The notes: generated from the letters alone by a model not told the origin. Shown: positions 1-7,982, numbered from the stretch's first letter. The stretch is 64,000 nt of DNA from Algimonas ampicilliniresistens (GCF_030159955.1 NZ_BSNK01000002.1:1488001-1552000); one strand, 5' to 3'. Program-made: numbers and translations.

Positions 1-551
1 AACCCGGTTCCAAATAGCGAGCCAAGGTCATCACCCGCGCCCGCATCTTCATTGCGCCAATCATAGCGCTGTCGCTGCGCCTCCAAGTGGTCGGCATAAT
101 TGTTTGGCTTGTCCATATCTTCCGGGCGAAACAGGTTCGCGATCCCGCGTCCGGCAAAGTCCGACGCCGCCGCGAGATACTTCCCGCCTAAGCCTGAACC
201 GATCCCATCGGCGAATCCGCCAATCGGGCCGTTTCGCATGGCGTTGGGCATGGATTGCAGCTCGCTATTAAGCGCGCGCTGATATTCAGGCGGCAATGCG
301 CGCTGTCGATTATTTCTCACCAGCGGACGCGGGGCGCTCTCTTGCTCTTGCATAGGTTGGATAGGCGAGGTCTCCACCTGCGCTCTCGACGTGGCGAGGG
401 CTTTCTTTTGTTGCAACTCATATAGCCGCTTACGTTTGCGAAGATGATCCAAACGAGCCTGCTTTTCTTGAATTGACGGGTCTGTCGGTAAAGCCGCTGG
501 CGAAAAGCCGGGCTCTCGCGTTGCGAGCATGGGATTTACGTTAGGGTTCAT
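1..551 (-). CDS. Phage-type hypothetical protein, cut by the window edge
   Basis: An open frame starts with ATG at 551 and runs without a stop to position 1, so at least 183 residues are present and the C-terminus is missing. The start overlaps the stop of the preceding virion-type gene in an ATGA arrangement, which supports translational coupling. The N-terminus is rich in Gln, Arg and Lys with a likely coiled coil at about residues 25-60. Further on comes a small glycine-rich stretch (PIGGFADGIGSGLGG) that could be membrane-active. Its position after the 600-residue protein suggests an internal virion or tail component. I do not recognise a family. Confidence 0.7.
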   Translation of the reverse strand, partial: MNPNVNPMLATREPGFSPAALPTDPSIQEKQARLDHLRKRKRLYELQQKKALATSRAQVETSPIQPMQEQESAPRPLVRNNRQRALPPEYQRALNSELQSMPNAMRNGPIGGFADGIGSGLGGKYLAAASDFAGRGIANLFRPEDMDKPNNYADHLEAQRQRYDWRNEDAGAGDDLGSLFGTG

Positions 552-2350
552 CGTCCGCCCTCCATCTCGCGTGTTAGTCTCGCAAGCTCATCTTCATCTT
601 GCGGCGACCATCCAGCCCCGCTTCCCGATCCATGTCCAACATAGTCAAGCGGGCGGCGTGGTTCCGACTGTGCGGGCGCATTGAATAAACCTGCCTCCAT
701 ATCGCGCTGATAGGCAGACTGCATCGCAGTGAGGGATTTTCTATATTGCGACTTATAAGCCGTCAGATTTGCAACAAGTTGTTCAGGAGATTGAGAACGT
801 TCAAGATTGCCCTTCAACGCTTGCAATAAGCTGATTTCGCGTTCTGTGACCTGTCCAAGCGCGCCGCCCGTTGGGCTTTCATCGCGCATCCGTTGCAGCT
901 CATCAAAACCGCTATTGGCAACGATACTTTTGATTGTGCCAGACAGGTCCGTCCCACCCGCAAAGGGATTATGCTGTGCGAGCGGGCCAGTGTTGAAGTC
1001 GTTGACCTGATTAATCGCTTGATCAATCCAGCCGTCCAACTGATCGACCTTTGTGCCGAAGGTCTGGAGCATTTGCGCCTGTTTGGGCAGACCTGTTTCC
1101 CTCACGGCGTCGGCTTTACCTCTCGCCGCGCCATAGGACCGCTGCCCGGCTACATCGGCTGGCCCGGCAAAGCGGGCTCCATCCGGCAAACCGTCCGGCA
1201 TTGGCACGACCTGCGCGCCCCCTTGCTTGGACATTTGGACAGGCACGTAATCGCCATTTGGAAGCTGGACGTATTCAGGCGTGAGGCCGTATGTCTGGTC
1301 TCCACCGCCTGCGGCCTCGCGGGCCTCTACTTGGCGAGCAAGGTCAAGCTCGCTGTAGCCTAGCTGGTTCTTAGCCATGTCAGACTGATAGGATAGACTG
1401 TGACCGTCCGCCGTCACGTCATGGCCATAGCGTGCAACGTTATTGCGCTCCGCATCGTTTTCGGCATCCAACAGCCCGATATAGTCGGTGTTGTGGAAGG
1501 CCGGGCGACCATCGCCAAAGACACGGCTTTCACCCGCTCCAACATTGGACGCTTCAAAGTTCGTCGCTAAGCTGTCGCCATATTCCTCTGGGTTCGCAAG
1601 AAAGGCGAGGCGTGATTGCCCTGACAGGCCATACTCGTCTGCCATAGCTTCATTGCGCGTTCGTTGCTGCATGGTCGAACGGTTCTCAAATTCGCCCTCC
1701 ATGTATTGACTAAGGAAGGCCTGGGGGTTCGCTCTGGCAAGCTGCTGCATGGCAGGAGAGAACGACTGTCCAGACGCTTGCGAGGTCATTCCCGACGATC
1801 CGCCTGCGGGGACGTGGTAAGCTCCGGCTTGACCTTGCCCGGCTGGCAGATAGGGCAATGTTGCGCCTGCATTCGGCTGTGGTGTATTTTGTGGCCTCGA
1901 CGGGACCGCCGCCATAGAAGGCCCGCCCTGCGATCCAAAAATACTATCCAGCGTGGATTGCTGATTGTAATTCGCGAGCTTGGTTTTGTAATTGGAATTT
2001 CGCTGGTCATCGAAGGCCCGAATGTTAGCGCCATATGCGCCGCCCAAGGCATCGCTAACGCCAATCAGAAGACGGGCAATGTCGAAGCGGCCCGGCTCTT
2101 TGGGTTTTTCTCGTTTCGTTGCGGAATTGCCACCGGGGTTTGCCTTTGCAGGCGGGGTCTGCGGTGAAGCTGTCGATTGCAAAGCGCCGGGTAAGTGCGG
2201 TCTTGAGCCGGGCCCCTTACCGAACATTCCCTTGCCGCGCTTTCGCGGGGCGGGGAGTGCATTCGCATGGCGCGCAAGTGCGCTCACTTGCTCTTGAACG
2301 TCATCAAAGACGGATGAGCCGTAATTTCGCTTCTTTGCCTTGGCGAACAT
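548..2350 (-). CDS. Phage virion-associated protein, probably internal/structural
   Basis: A 600-residue protein. The ATG at 2350 is preferred because GGAGAGG lies just upstream; an in-frame TTG at 2365 is the only alternative. It is low-complexity near the N-terminus (basic, Pro/Gly-rich) with a long Gln-rich middle. Its C-terminal third carries a segment around FDELQRMRDESPTGGALGQV followed by a helical LLQALKGNLERSQSPEQL stretch. I know that last pattern from many uncharacterised phage structural proteins. No enzyme motif is visible. A strong inverted repeat lies immediately upstream of the start. The next gene overlaps its stop by 4 nt. The virion role is inferred from family resemblance and position. 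Confidence 0.7.
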   Translation of the reverse strand: MFAKAKKRNYGSSVFDDVQEQVSALARHANALPAPRKRGKGMFGKGPGSRPHLPGALQSTASPQTPPAKANPGGNSATKREKPKEPGRFDIARLLIGVSDALGGAYGANIRAFDDQRNSNYKTKLANYNQQSTLDSIFGSQGGPSMAAVPSRPQNTPQPNAGATLPYLPAGQGQAGAYHVPAGGSSGMTSQASGQSFSPAMQQLARANPQAFLSQYMEGEFENRSTMQQRTRNEAMADEYGLSGQSRLAFLANPEEYGDSLATNFEASNVGAGESRVFGDGRPAFHNTDYIGLLDAENDAERNNVARYGHDVTADGHSLSYQSDMAKNQLGYSELDLARQVEAREAAGGGDQTYGLTPEYVQLPNGDYVPVQMSKQGGAQVVPMPDGLPDGARFAGPADVAGQRSYGAARGKADAVRETGLPKQAQMLQTFGTKVDQLDGWIDQAINQVNDFNTGPLAQHNPFAGGTDLSGTIKSIVANSGFDELQRMRDESPTGGALGQVTEREISLLQALKGNLERSQSPEQLVANLTAYKSQYRKSLTAMQSAYQRDMEAGLFNAPAQSEPRRPLDYVGHGSGSGAGWSPQDEDELARLTREMEGGR

Positions 2351-2368
2351 ATGCACCCTCTCCAAAGT

Positions 2369-2433
2369 TTACACCGCGCCATTCCCTAAGCGGGCCGGGG
2401 TGCATTGAACGGGGCGGGGAAGGCGCGGTGTAA
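2369..2433. promoter_or_regulatory. Long inverted repeat upstream of the virion-type gene
   Basis: TTACACCGCGCC at 2369-2380 is matched by its exact reverse complement GGCGCGGTGTAA at 2422-2433. After one unpaired base the pairing continues with TTCCC against GGGAA (2417-2421). This gives a 17-bp stem with one bulge around a GC-rich loop. It sits 19 nt upstream of the ATG at 2350. It could be a leader hairpin, an operator or a terminator for transcription from the right; there is no clear T-run. Confidence 0.6.
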
Positions 2434-2478
2434 GTCGTGAATCCTGTAGGCCAGTGCCAAAAGTTCAATGCCTGCCAT

Positions 2479-3169
2479 ATTTCTCATAATATCCTGTTCA
2501 GCGCAACGATATTATGAGAAATTATGTGGATTTCATTTCCGTAGTCTTGCCGCTCGAAACACCTTTAGGCGCTGTCGTCGTCACGCCTGTTCTGCGCCTG
2601 TTTTAACAGGCCAAAGCGGCTCTAAATTTTCGTCATTACGAGGGGGAGAGCTTCGGTGTTCCATCGGTGTATTATCACCGAAATGACATACCAGCCTTTT
2701 CAGCCACCTGCTTTTGAGAAACCAAAGTGTCGCTGCCGTTACTTTGTTTTTCTGCGTTGCTTTTAGCGGTTGGCAGATTTTGCCCGCCTCGCGAGCCGCG
2801 TCCGCCTGACCGAAAATGCGGGCGACCATACTTTCGCTTTGAGCCGCATCCGATTTCGACAACCTAGTGCGGTCGCCCTCACTAGGTTCTAAAAGTGCCG
2901 CCTCTTTTTGCGATAACAAAGGGCGGGCGACCACCATTTGTTTTTGCGGGCGCGCAGTTCGCCGGGCCGGGGAGTTGCTCAAGCAATCTGATGCGGCTGG
3001 AAAACGGACCGATCTGGAACCTAGTGACGGCGGCGACACTAGGTTGTCTCAATCTGATGCGGCTCTTGCCATCTCCTTACGAGCAAAAGGGTGGGTAGCC
3101 GCCTTTTTGCTCTGATTGCAGCCTCCTTCTGCAAAGCAAAGTATGGTCGCCCGCATTTTGCTTTGCAGA
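2479..3169. repeat. Array of eight inverted repeats with constant 16-nt spacing (P family)
   Basis: Eight perfect or near-perfect dyads each have exactly 16 nt between their arms. Cores lie at 2493-2508, 2727-2742, 2816-2831, 2867-2882, 2921-2936, 3024-3039, 3089-3104 and 3141-3156. Arms range from 4 to 14 bp and differ between copies, for example AACCTA/TAGGTT (twice), AACAAA/TTTGTT, GAGCAAAA/TTTTGCTC and TCTGCAAAGCAAA/TTTGCTTTGCAGA. Several cores are related: ATGCGGGCGACCATAC at 2816 is the exact reverse complement of GTATGGTCGCCCGCAT at 3141, and GTGCGGTCGCCCTCAC at 2867 matches the latter at 12 of 16 positions. The first core is not obviously related. Function unknown. Confidence 0.75.
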
Positions 3170-3314
3170 GTTGTCAGAAAAATGACGGGCGGCCTCACTG
3201 TTCGGTCACTGTTTTATCAGTGAACTGCTACGCTGTTCTTACGCTGTATTAACAGGGTAACGGGCAGTCAGAAAAAGGCCGGGCGCTGTGCTGTTCTTGT
3301 GCTGTATTAACAGC
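2584..3314. repeat. Five hairpins with a conserved 17-nt core (R family)
   Basis: Five elements interleaved with or flanking the P dyads have arms exactly 17 nt apart. The cores, at 2590-2606, 2659-2675, 3201-3217, 3236-3252 and 3294-3310, all fit TTCNNNNNSTGTWTTAW. Arms are GCCTG/CAGGC, TTCGGTG/CACCGAA, TCACTG/CAGTGA, CTG/CAG and GCTG/CAGC. In every copy the left arm is repeated inside the core just before the TWTTAW loop, so the same short word occurs twice directly and once inverted. The word changes from copy to copy in all three places together. Function unknown. Confidence 0.75.
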
Positions 3315-3358
3315 TTACCGAATGGCTGTTAAAACAGGCATGGGGTAGTCCGAAAATC

Positions 3359-3889
3359 CTACGCCTTGGGCCACTCCGATAGCTTCGCTTCAAGGCGTTC
3401 CGGGTCGTTTCTATATTGCGGCAAACAGGACAACGCTTTGCGCATCCCTTCCACTGTGCGCGGTCCTGTCGAACAGCCACCGTGGAAGCGGCAACGGTTC
3501 CGGCCCGGCTCACTCATAGCCCGGCATTGCGCCCCGTCCTTTTTGCGAGCGCCACAGGGAACCCGGCGTTTCGTCGCCTTGCTGTGGTCGCGATCCCATA
3601 CAGCGCAATCGACATAGTAGCGTTTATAGCTCTTAGCCCGCTCCCCAGCTTTGCGCAGGGCGAAGTCGAGCCCGCGCGTTTCAATTCGAGTGGTCGTTAG
3701 GTCGCTGGCGAATATCTCGGTTGCCTTGTCGAATGTAAGCCGATTGATCCGGTCACGGTCCTGCAATGTGAGTTGCACCATGCTAGGCGAGCGGTAGGTA
3801 ATCAGGTCATCCCAAAACGACGGCGGGACGGCCACGTTAGGGATTTGCGGGATGGTGAGCGGATCGGATTTATAGGGCGCGATAGACAC
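3359..3889 (-). CDS. HGGxSTG-domain phage protein
   Basis: A 176-residue protein. The C-terminal half has a Cys-rich module (about residues 108-145) with CGARKKDGAQCRA, then RNRCRFHGG and STGPRT, the hallmark of the small phage HGGxSTG family, whose biochemical role is not established. The N-terminal half contains VPPSFWDD and resembles the neighbouring 119-residue protein (4870-5229). The start is a GTG; no ATG in frame fits better. A long spacer with direct repeats lies upstream and the hairpin array lies downstream. A metal- or nucleic-acid-binding role is plausible from the Cys/His spacing but is inference. Confidence 0.75.
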   Translation of the reverse strand: MSIAPYKSDPLTIPQIPNVAVPPSFWDDLITYRSPSMVQLTLQDRDRINRLTFDKATEIFASDLTTTRIETRGLDFALRKAGERAKSYKRYYVDCAVWDRDHSKATKRRVPCGARKKDGAQCRAMSEPGRNRCRFHGGCSTGPRTVEGMRKALSCLPQYRNDPERLEAKLSEWPKA

Positions 3890-4352
3890 GCTGATTCATA
3901 CCATATCGCGGCTCTCAAGGCAAAAATGCGGGCCGGGTAAAGCGCGCTGGAATGTCAGGTTTTGGCAGGCCACTTCCCCGCTTTCTACACACAAAAAGGC
4001 CACGAGCGATGGGCGCTGCAAGGTTAACATTTGTTGACATGCTTTCCCGCTCTCAAACCACGCACAAGGCGCGCGTAGTGGTCCCGAAACCCTTACAGTG
4101 ATGGGCGTGCTGTCATAGGGCAAGGGCGACCGCATTAGGGCGGTCTTAGGGCTAGGCGCTCGCTGTCATGGCCGGGCGGATTAGACCAGTCGCGTAAACC
4201 AACATTCACCTAGCAATCTATCCGCAGTCTTACCCCATGCGAAGCGGCCCTAGGTTCAACATTGTTCAACAGGGGTTCGCGCTGTCATCTCGTAAATGAA
4301 AGCCTAGTCCGCATCGGACAAGGTGAAGTTTTATCTAGCACCTTTCCCGCTC
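3890..4352. repeat. Intergenic spacer with direct repeats
   Basis: CTTTCCCGCTCTCA occurs at 4042-4055 and again at 4342-4355, exactly 300 bp apart. Degenerate versions occur near 3973-3987 (CTTCCCCGCTTTCTA) and 3907-3918. GCTGTCAT is repeated at 4109, 4162 and 4281. GTTCAAC occurs at 4254 and 4264, a 10-bp period. The copies near 3907, 3973 and 4042 lie in similar 65-70-bp units. The segment precedes the HGGxSTG gene on the minus strand, so it could hold activator or repressor sites. A 79-codon open frame across it reads as a translated repeat and I do not call it a gene. Confidence 0.5.
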
Positions 4353-4868
4353 TCATAACGGACGCGGCGTGGACGGTTTGCCAGCTGGGGCGAATAGGTT
4401 ATGAGCCTGCCTATGAAGCTCGCTCTTATTCGGCTTTGCAGACGCTTTGCGTCCACGGCGACTACCCATGACAGGTTGACCGCTTGCACCCTGCATCTGT
4501 TTGACCAGCGCCCTGTCGGCATTCGCCACATTCTCGGCTTTGCGCCGCTTCCCGTTTTTGAGCCACATACTTTCCAGTTTGACGGCGACTGGATCGCCCG
4601 GCCCTGAGCTAGACGCATTGTTCGGGTTTGTGCTGAGAACGCGCATGTTCATCACGTCTGAATGCTCCCAAATTGCGCGATATTTTTCCATGATGGAATG
4701 AGCGGTTCCGGCTTCCTCTTTGACGAAGGTGAGGCGCATCGGGCCATCTTTGCCGTCAAAGGCGCTGCGCAACAATTTGCGTTTGATAAGCGCGATAACC
4801 TCCGGGCAATCCTCAAGGTTCGCACGCAAGTCGATTTGAATAAGAAACGGTGTGTAGACGCGGTTCAT
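4353..4868 (-). CDS. Hypothetical protein of the phage-like element
   Basis: A 171-residue protein starting at ATG 4868 (MNRVYTPFLIQIDLRANL), 1 nt after the stop of the upstream gene; an upstream in-frame start at 4898 would overlap that gene. The N-terminal 90 residues look like a folded alpha/beta domain. The C-terminal 80 residues are basic and low in complexity (Lys, Arg, Ser, Ala), suggesting a disordered, perhaps nucleic-acid-binding tail. I do not recognise the family. Its tight spacing with the 119-residue protein and the DUF3987 gene suggests the replication/early operon. Confidence 0.65.
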   Translation of the reverse strand: MNRVYTPFLIQIDLRANLEDCPEVIALIKRKLLRSAFDGKDGPMRLTFVKEEAGTAHSIMEKYRAIWEHSDVMNMRVLSTNPNNASSSGPGDPVAVKLESMWLKNGKRRKAENVANADRALVKQMQGASGQPVMGSRRGRKASAKPNKSELHRQAHNLFAPAGKPSTPRPL

Positions 4869-4869
4869 A

Positions 4870-5229
4870 TCAGCGCCCCCCGTCTTCAAGGCCCGCACTG
4901 TGCGTCAAAGCCATGATGACCTTAGCCCGGTGTGCCAGCGTGTCGGCTTCAAGTGCTGTGAGCGCCATTCGCAACTCGCCCCGATCCGAAACAGCGGGCA
5001 GGCCACGCGATAGCGCTAAGGCTTCACCGTGGTTCAAGCTCACTCGGTCAATGTGAGCAATCGTGTCCGGGTCCATCGCTTCCAACTCAGACGGGCGGAA
5101 CGAAAGCACGTTATCCCATACCAACGGCGGGACGTTCTGGACCGTTGGCGTTCGGGTCTGCGCGGGCGGGGCTAGAAAGCTGTCCAGCAGGTCGCGTGTC
5201 TGCAAATAGCAGTAGGTGAGGCGGTTCAT
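4870..5229 (-). CDS. Hypothetical protein related to the N-terminus of the HGGxSTG protein
   Basis: A 119-residue protein with ATG at 5229 preceded by GAGGTG. The segment NVPPLVWDNVLSFRPSELEA and what follows align by eye with NVAVPPSFWDDLITYRSPSM of the HGGxSTG protein at 3359-3889: VPP, W-D, a following R, then D-x-x-x-I-x-R and a late R-x-x-L-x-x-AL. It seems to be the same domain without the Cys-rich tail. Function unknown. The 39-bp gap to the DUF3987 gene contains three tandem copies of AATAGCGG. Confidence 0.65.
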   Translation of the reverse strand: MNRLTYCYLQTRDLLDSFLAPPAQTRTPTVQNVPPLVWDNVLSFRPSELEAMDPDTIAHIDRVSLNHGEALALSRGLPAVSDRGELRMALTALEADTLAHRAKVIMALTHSAGLEDGGR

Positions 5230-5239
5230 GATGCACCTC

Positions 5240-5264
5240 TAAAAATAGCGGAATAGCGGAATAG
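5240..5264. repeat. Short tandem repeat AATAGCGG x3
   Basis: Three near-tandem copies of AATAGCGG (9-bp period) fill most of the gap between the DUF3987 gene and the 119-residue gene. This may be a slippage product or a small operator; nothing distinguishes these. Confidence 0.5.
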
Positions 5265-5268
5265 CGGC

Positions 5269-6864
5269 CTAGTCATGGCTCACCTCGCTTTCCCGGTTCA
5301 CGGTGAATGTTTCGGTTCGCTTCACGCCGTCCACCTCTTGCGGGCCGCATGACAGGACGTTGCGGGTTTGCAGTAACAGGCTCCAAATATCTTCACGTTC
5401 GGCTTTCACAGCGTCCCTATTCACCGCCGATCCATTCGGGCGAAGGCGGTTAGGGGCGAAGCGGTAGGCGTCCGATTTTGTGAACGTGCCGTCTGCGAAT
5501 TGCCGCACAATCTTTGCAAGCCAGTCCGTTGCCAGACGCTCGCTAATATCGCCCATTTGCTCGGCTCTAAGGCGCTTAACCTCATTCAAATAGAAGCGGG
5601 CTAGGTCTACTCCCCTTCGCGCCTCATCGGCTGTCAGGGACTCAAACAGGGGCGTTCCTGCGGCATAACGGTTGAATAGGGCGAGGGTCGCCATAATCCG
5701 CAAAGCTTGCTCGCCAGACCGGACGGCATAACCGCGAACCTCGGCAAATTCATGACCGTCATTCGCAGCAATTCGCATCTCGTTCGTGTAAGCGAGAGAA
5801 AGGGCGCGGGCCTCATCTGACAAGTCCAGCGCGGGCGGTTCTAATATCCGGTCGGACCCTTCGCGGTAGGTTTCAAGCCCAGCTCGCAATAGGCGAGCCA
5901 TTGTCTCGGTCAAATCATCGCGGACCTGAAGCTGTGTTGCGTTAGGTGTGCGAACCACGCCTAGAGTAGTCTTTGGGCCAACCCACAAACAGCGAGGGAG
6001 TAAGCCTTGCCCGGTCGCAAGGCGATCCATCAAAAACGGGTTCATGATTTCCGGCTGGCCTTGAAGGTGGATCGCAAAGCGCCGTCCCGGAATGCGCGTC
6101 GTGCCGTCCTCGCCCTTCGTCTCAGATGTGACGCCTTGCCCATCCCATAGCTTTGTGAGCGTCCCTAGCATCGCCGTTTTAGCTTCGCGGGCGGAATACC
6201 CCCCTAAGAATGTCGCGGCCTCATCTGAGAACAAGCCTCGCGATGGAAAGGACGTTTGCAACTTAGACACAAGCGCCTCGGCTGTGGCCGTGTCAATGCG
6301 GCGGATAGGTGACAGCGGCCTTACCGGGCGGTCGCCAAGGTTGGCTTTGGCCTCGTTCCGCTTCACCGCGCCCTTCGCCTTTAAGACTTCGGCCCGATCC
6401 CGGTCGAAACAATCATTGTCTAGCTGCCAATCTGCCAACTCGGCTTGGTAATCATCCCATGCCTCGCTCTCGACAATTCCGAAAGCGCGCCCGATGTGTT
6501 TGTCACATTCGCTTTTACTGTCACCGCTACGGGCTATAGAAAGCATAGCGAGCGAGATAGGTAGGCTACTGCCTGCGTCCCGGCGCACATTGGCTAAGCC
6601 TTGAACCGTCAAGTTCACATGAGCCAAAAGCGATTGGCAGACTAAGCGCGGGTCTGCCCCGGTCATGCCTTGAATGTGCTTTGCCTTGTCTGCCAGATAT
6701 GGACCTAGCGCCTCTATCGGATATTCGAGCATCGCGGGCGCGCTGCCCAATCGCTCCGGCGCATTGACGGTCGGGATTGCGTTAAAGTCCAGCGGTGTAA
6801 CGTTGTCGCCATATCCGCCATTGACGGGAACGCCTTCAAATGGATCTAGGTTTGTGTCTGTCAT
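5269..6864 (-). CDS. DUF3987-type replication-associated protein
   Basis: A 531-residue protein. ATG 6864 overlaps the stop of the primase gene in an ATGA junction; a longer start at 6906 lies inside that gene. The central part (ALGPYLADKAKHIQGMTGAD, later LPISLAMLSIARSGDSKS) matches the DUF3987 family, found in prophages and P4-like islands next to primases and thought to be helicase-like. In place of a textbook Walker A there is ARSGDSKSECDK. A likely Walker-B region is GLFSDEAATFLGGYS. Together with the Toprim primase upstream it probably forms the element's replication module. Helicase activity is inference. Confidence 0.8.
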   Translation of the reverse strand: MTDTNLDPFEGVPVNGGYGDNVTPLDFNAIPTVNAPERLGSAPAMLEYPIEALGPYLADKAKHIQGMTGADPRLVCQSLLAHVNLTVQGLANVRRDAGSSLPISLAMLSIARSGDSKSECDKHIGRAFGIVESEAWDDYQAELADWQLDNDCFDRDRAEVLKAKGAVKRNEAKANLGDRPVRPLSPIRRIDTATAEALVSKLQTSFPSRGLFSDEAATFLGGYSAREAKTAMLGTLTKLWDGQGVTSETKGEDGTTRIPGRRFAIHLQGQPEIMNPFLMDRLATGQGLLPRCLWVGPKTTLGVVRTPNATQLQVRDDLTETMARLLRAGLETYREGSDRILEPPALDLSDEARALSLAYTNEMRIAANDGHEFAEVRGYAVRSGEQALRIMATLALFNRYAAGTPLFESLTADEARRGVDLARFYLNEVKRLRAEQMGDISERLATDWLAKIVRQFADGTFTKSDAYRFAPNRLRPNGSAVNRDAVKAEREDIWSLLLQTRNVLSCGPQEVDGVKRTETFTVNRESEVSHD

Positions 6865-7982
6865 GTCGCGCCTTTCGTGCGCTGACCCAAAAGGGCATCG
6901 TTCCAATCATTGCAGCCGACAAAGGCCGGGTTTGCAGCGGCGGGCGGATAAGGACGGGATGATATGCCAAGGGCGCACAAGCGGGCCGTCAGGTCCGCAG
7001 CGGCTTTCTGGCCCTGTCCCCCTGCATCATCGTCATGTGCGATCAAGACAGCTTTCGTCCCGGTCGGTGGCGTCCAGTTGGCAACGCCGTCAGCGGACAA
7101 GGCGGCATGACAGGGAAAGCCCATCAACTCTTGGAGAGACAGGGCGCTTTCAATCCCTTCGGAGACCGCTATCAGGCCGTTCCCGTCTGGACCTGCCAGC
7201 GCGACCGTTCCGCCTTTCACCTTGCCGCGCATCTTGCGGACCCTATCGCCAGCGTTCGGGTTCTTGCGCCCGTCCGGTGTGAGGTAGGTCGTATGGAGCC
7301 CGATAGACTTACCCGTGACGCAATCGACCACACGGGCCATCATGGCAGGCGAGGTGAAGCGTTGGACCCATTTAGGCTTGCCGTCCGACTTCACGCCGTC
7401 TTGCTCCCAAAAGGGCAAGGCAGGATGGAACCGCAGGTCATGGCTTAGTCCGTCCAGTAGACTTGCAGCGGACAAGCCCCGCGCCCCGTGTAGATAAGCT
7501 CTAAGCGGCTCACCTGTCGCCAACGTCTCCCCCCATAGGGATTTACACCGCGCATTGGCCCGCGCCTCTCTATCGTCGTCTTTCGCGACTTTATGGGCGG
7601 GCTTTGGCATGTGCCGAATGGCAGGCTGTTTAGGGCGGGTTTCGCGCCGTGGTGAGGCATTAGACCAGTGCAAACGTGCGGCAATGTCCGCTTTGAACGC
7701 GAGGGACGCGCCGGGGTCGTTATGGCAATGAACGCCGATCCCATATTGCAGGCCAGGATTCGGCATGATGACCGTTGACCGATTAGCCCGGCTCTTATCT
7801 GGCGATGGAACGCGGGCAATAACGCCGTGCATCGTTCCGCCTAACAGGTGGCAGGCTTCGCGAACATGCGCCTCGCATTCATGGTCTGGAACCGGATCAA
7901 ATGTGACCATTCCGATAGTCCCAAACCGGGCATAGGCGGCGGCTGCGTCTCGATTAAAGTCTAGGGCTGGATTATGCATCAT
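6861..7982 (-). CDS. Toprim-domain DNA primase of P4/phage type
   Basis: A 373-residue protein. Tandem ATGs at 7982 and 7979 fit best; the longer upstream frame would cover the previous gene. The C-terminal 110 residues form a Toprim domain, with GNGLIAVSEGIESALSL (conserved Glu) followed by AVLIAHDDDAGGQGQ (Asp-x-Asp). The middle holds the DUF7146-like segment RAYLHGARGLSAASLLDGL. It would synthesise primers for replication of the excised element. I see no clear zinc ribbon at the N-terminus, where primases often have one. The stop overlaps the DUF3987 start. Confidence 0.85.
   Translation of the reverse strand: MMHNPALDFNRDAAAAYARFGTIGMVTFDPVPDHECEAHVREACHLLGGTMHGVIARVPSPDKSRANRSTVIMPNPGLQYGIGVHCHNDPGASLAFKADIAARLHWSNASPRRETRPKQPAIRHMPKPAHKVAKDDDREARANARCKSLWGETLATGEPLRAYLHGARGLSAASLLDGLSHDLRFHPALPFWEQDGVKSDGKPKWVQRFTSPAMMARVVDCVTGKSIGLHTTYLTPDGRKNPNAGDRVRKMRGKVKGGTVALAGPDGNGLIAVSEGIESALSLQELMGFPCHAALSADGVANWTPPTGTKAVLIAHDDDAGGQGQKAAADLTARLCALGISSRPYPPAAANPAFVGCNDWNDALLGQRTKGAT

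Larger units (their letters stand above)
2434..3358. other. Non-coding, repeat-dense segment of the element
   Basis: This 925-bp stretch has open frames of up to 152 codons, but they run through the inverted-repeat array, have no convincing ribosome site and resemble nothing I know. I treat it as non-coding. Besides the P and R repeats it holds a short palindrome TTGCTCAAGCAA near 2975, the word CAATCTGATGCGGCT twice (near 2985 and 3051) and GGCTGTTAAAACAGG near 3325. It separates the HGGxSTG gene from the virion genes, a place where a phage could keep a packaging site, an origin or a late promoter. Confidence 0.55.

Noticed and set aside
2581..3115. Open frames of 152 (minus) and 82 (plus) codons across the hairpin array
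   Set aside because: They read through palindromic repeats in both directions, lack ribosome sites and have arginine/serine-rich composition typical of chance frames in repeat DNA.
2479..3314. CRISPR array
   Set aside because: Repeat units are not identical, spacing between units is irregular (about 25-80 bp) and no cas genes are present; the structure is arm-core-arm, not repeat-spacer.
3896..4135. 79-codon minus-strand frame with internally repeated ESG...LTxQR units
   Set aside because: The protein repeat only reflects the DNA direct repeats in this spacer; start and ribosome site are poor. Recorded as a repeat region instead.
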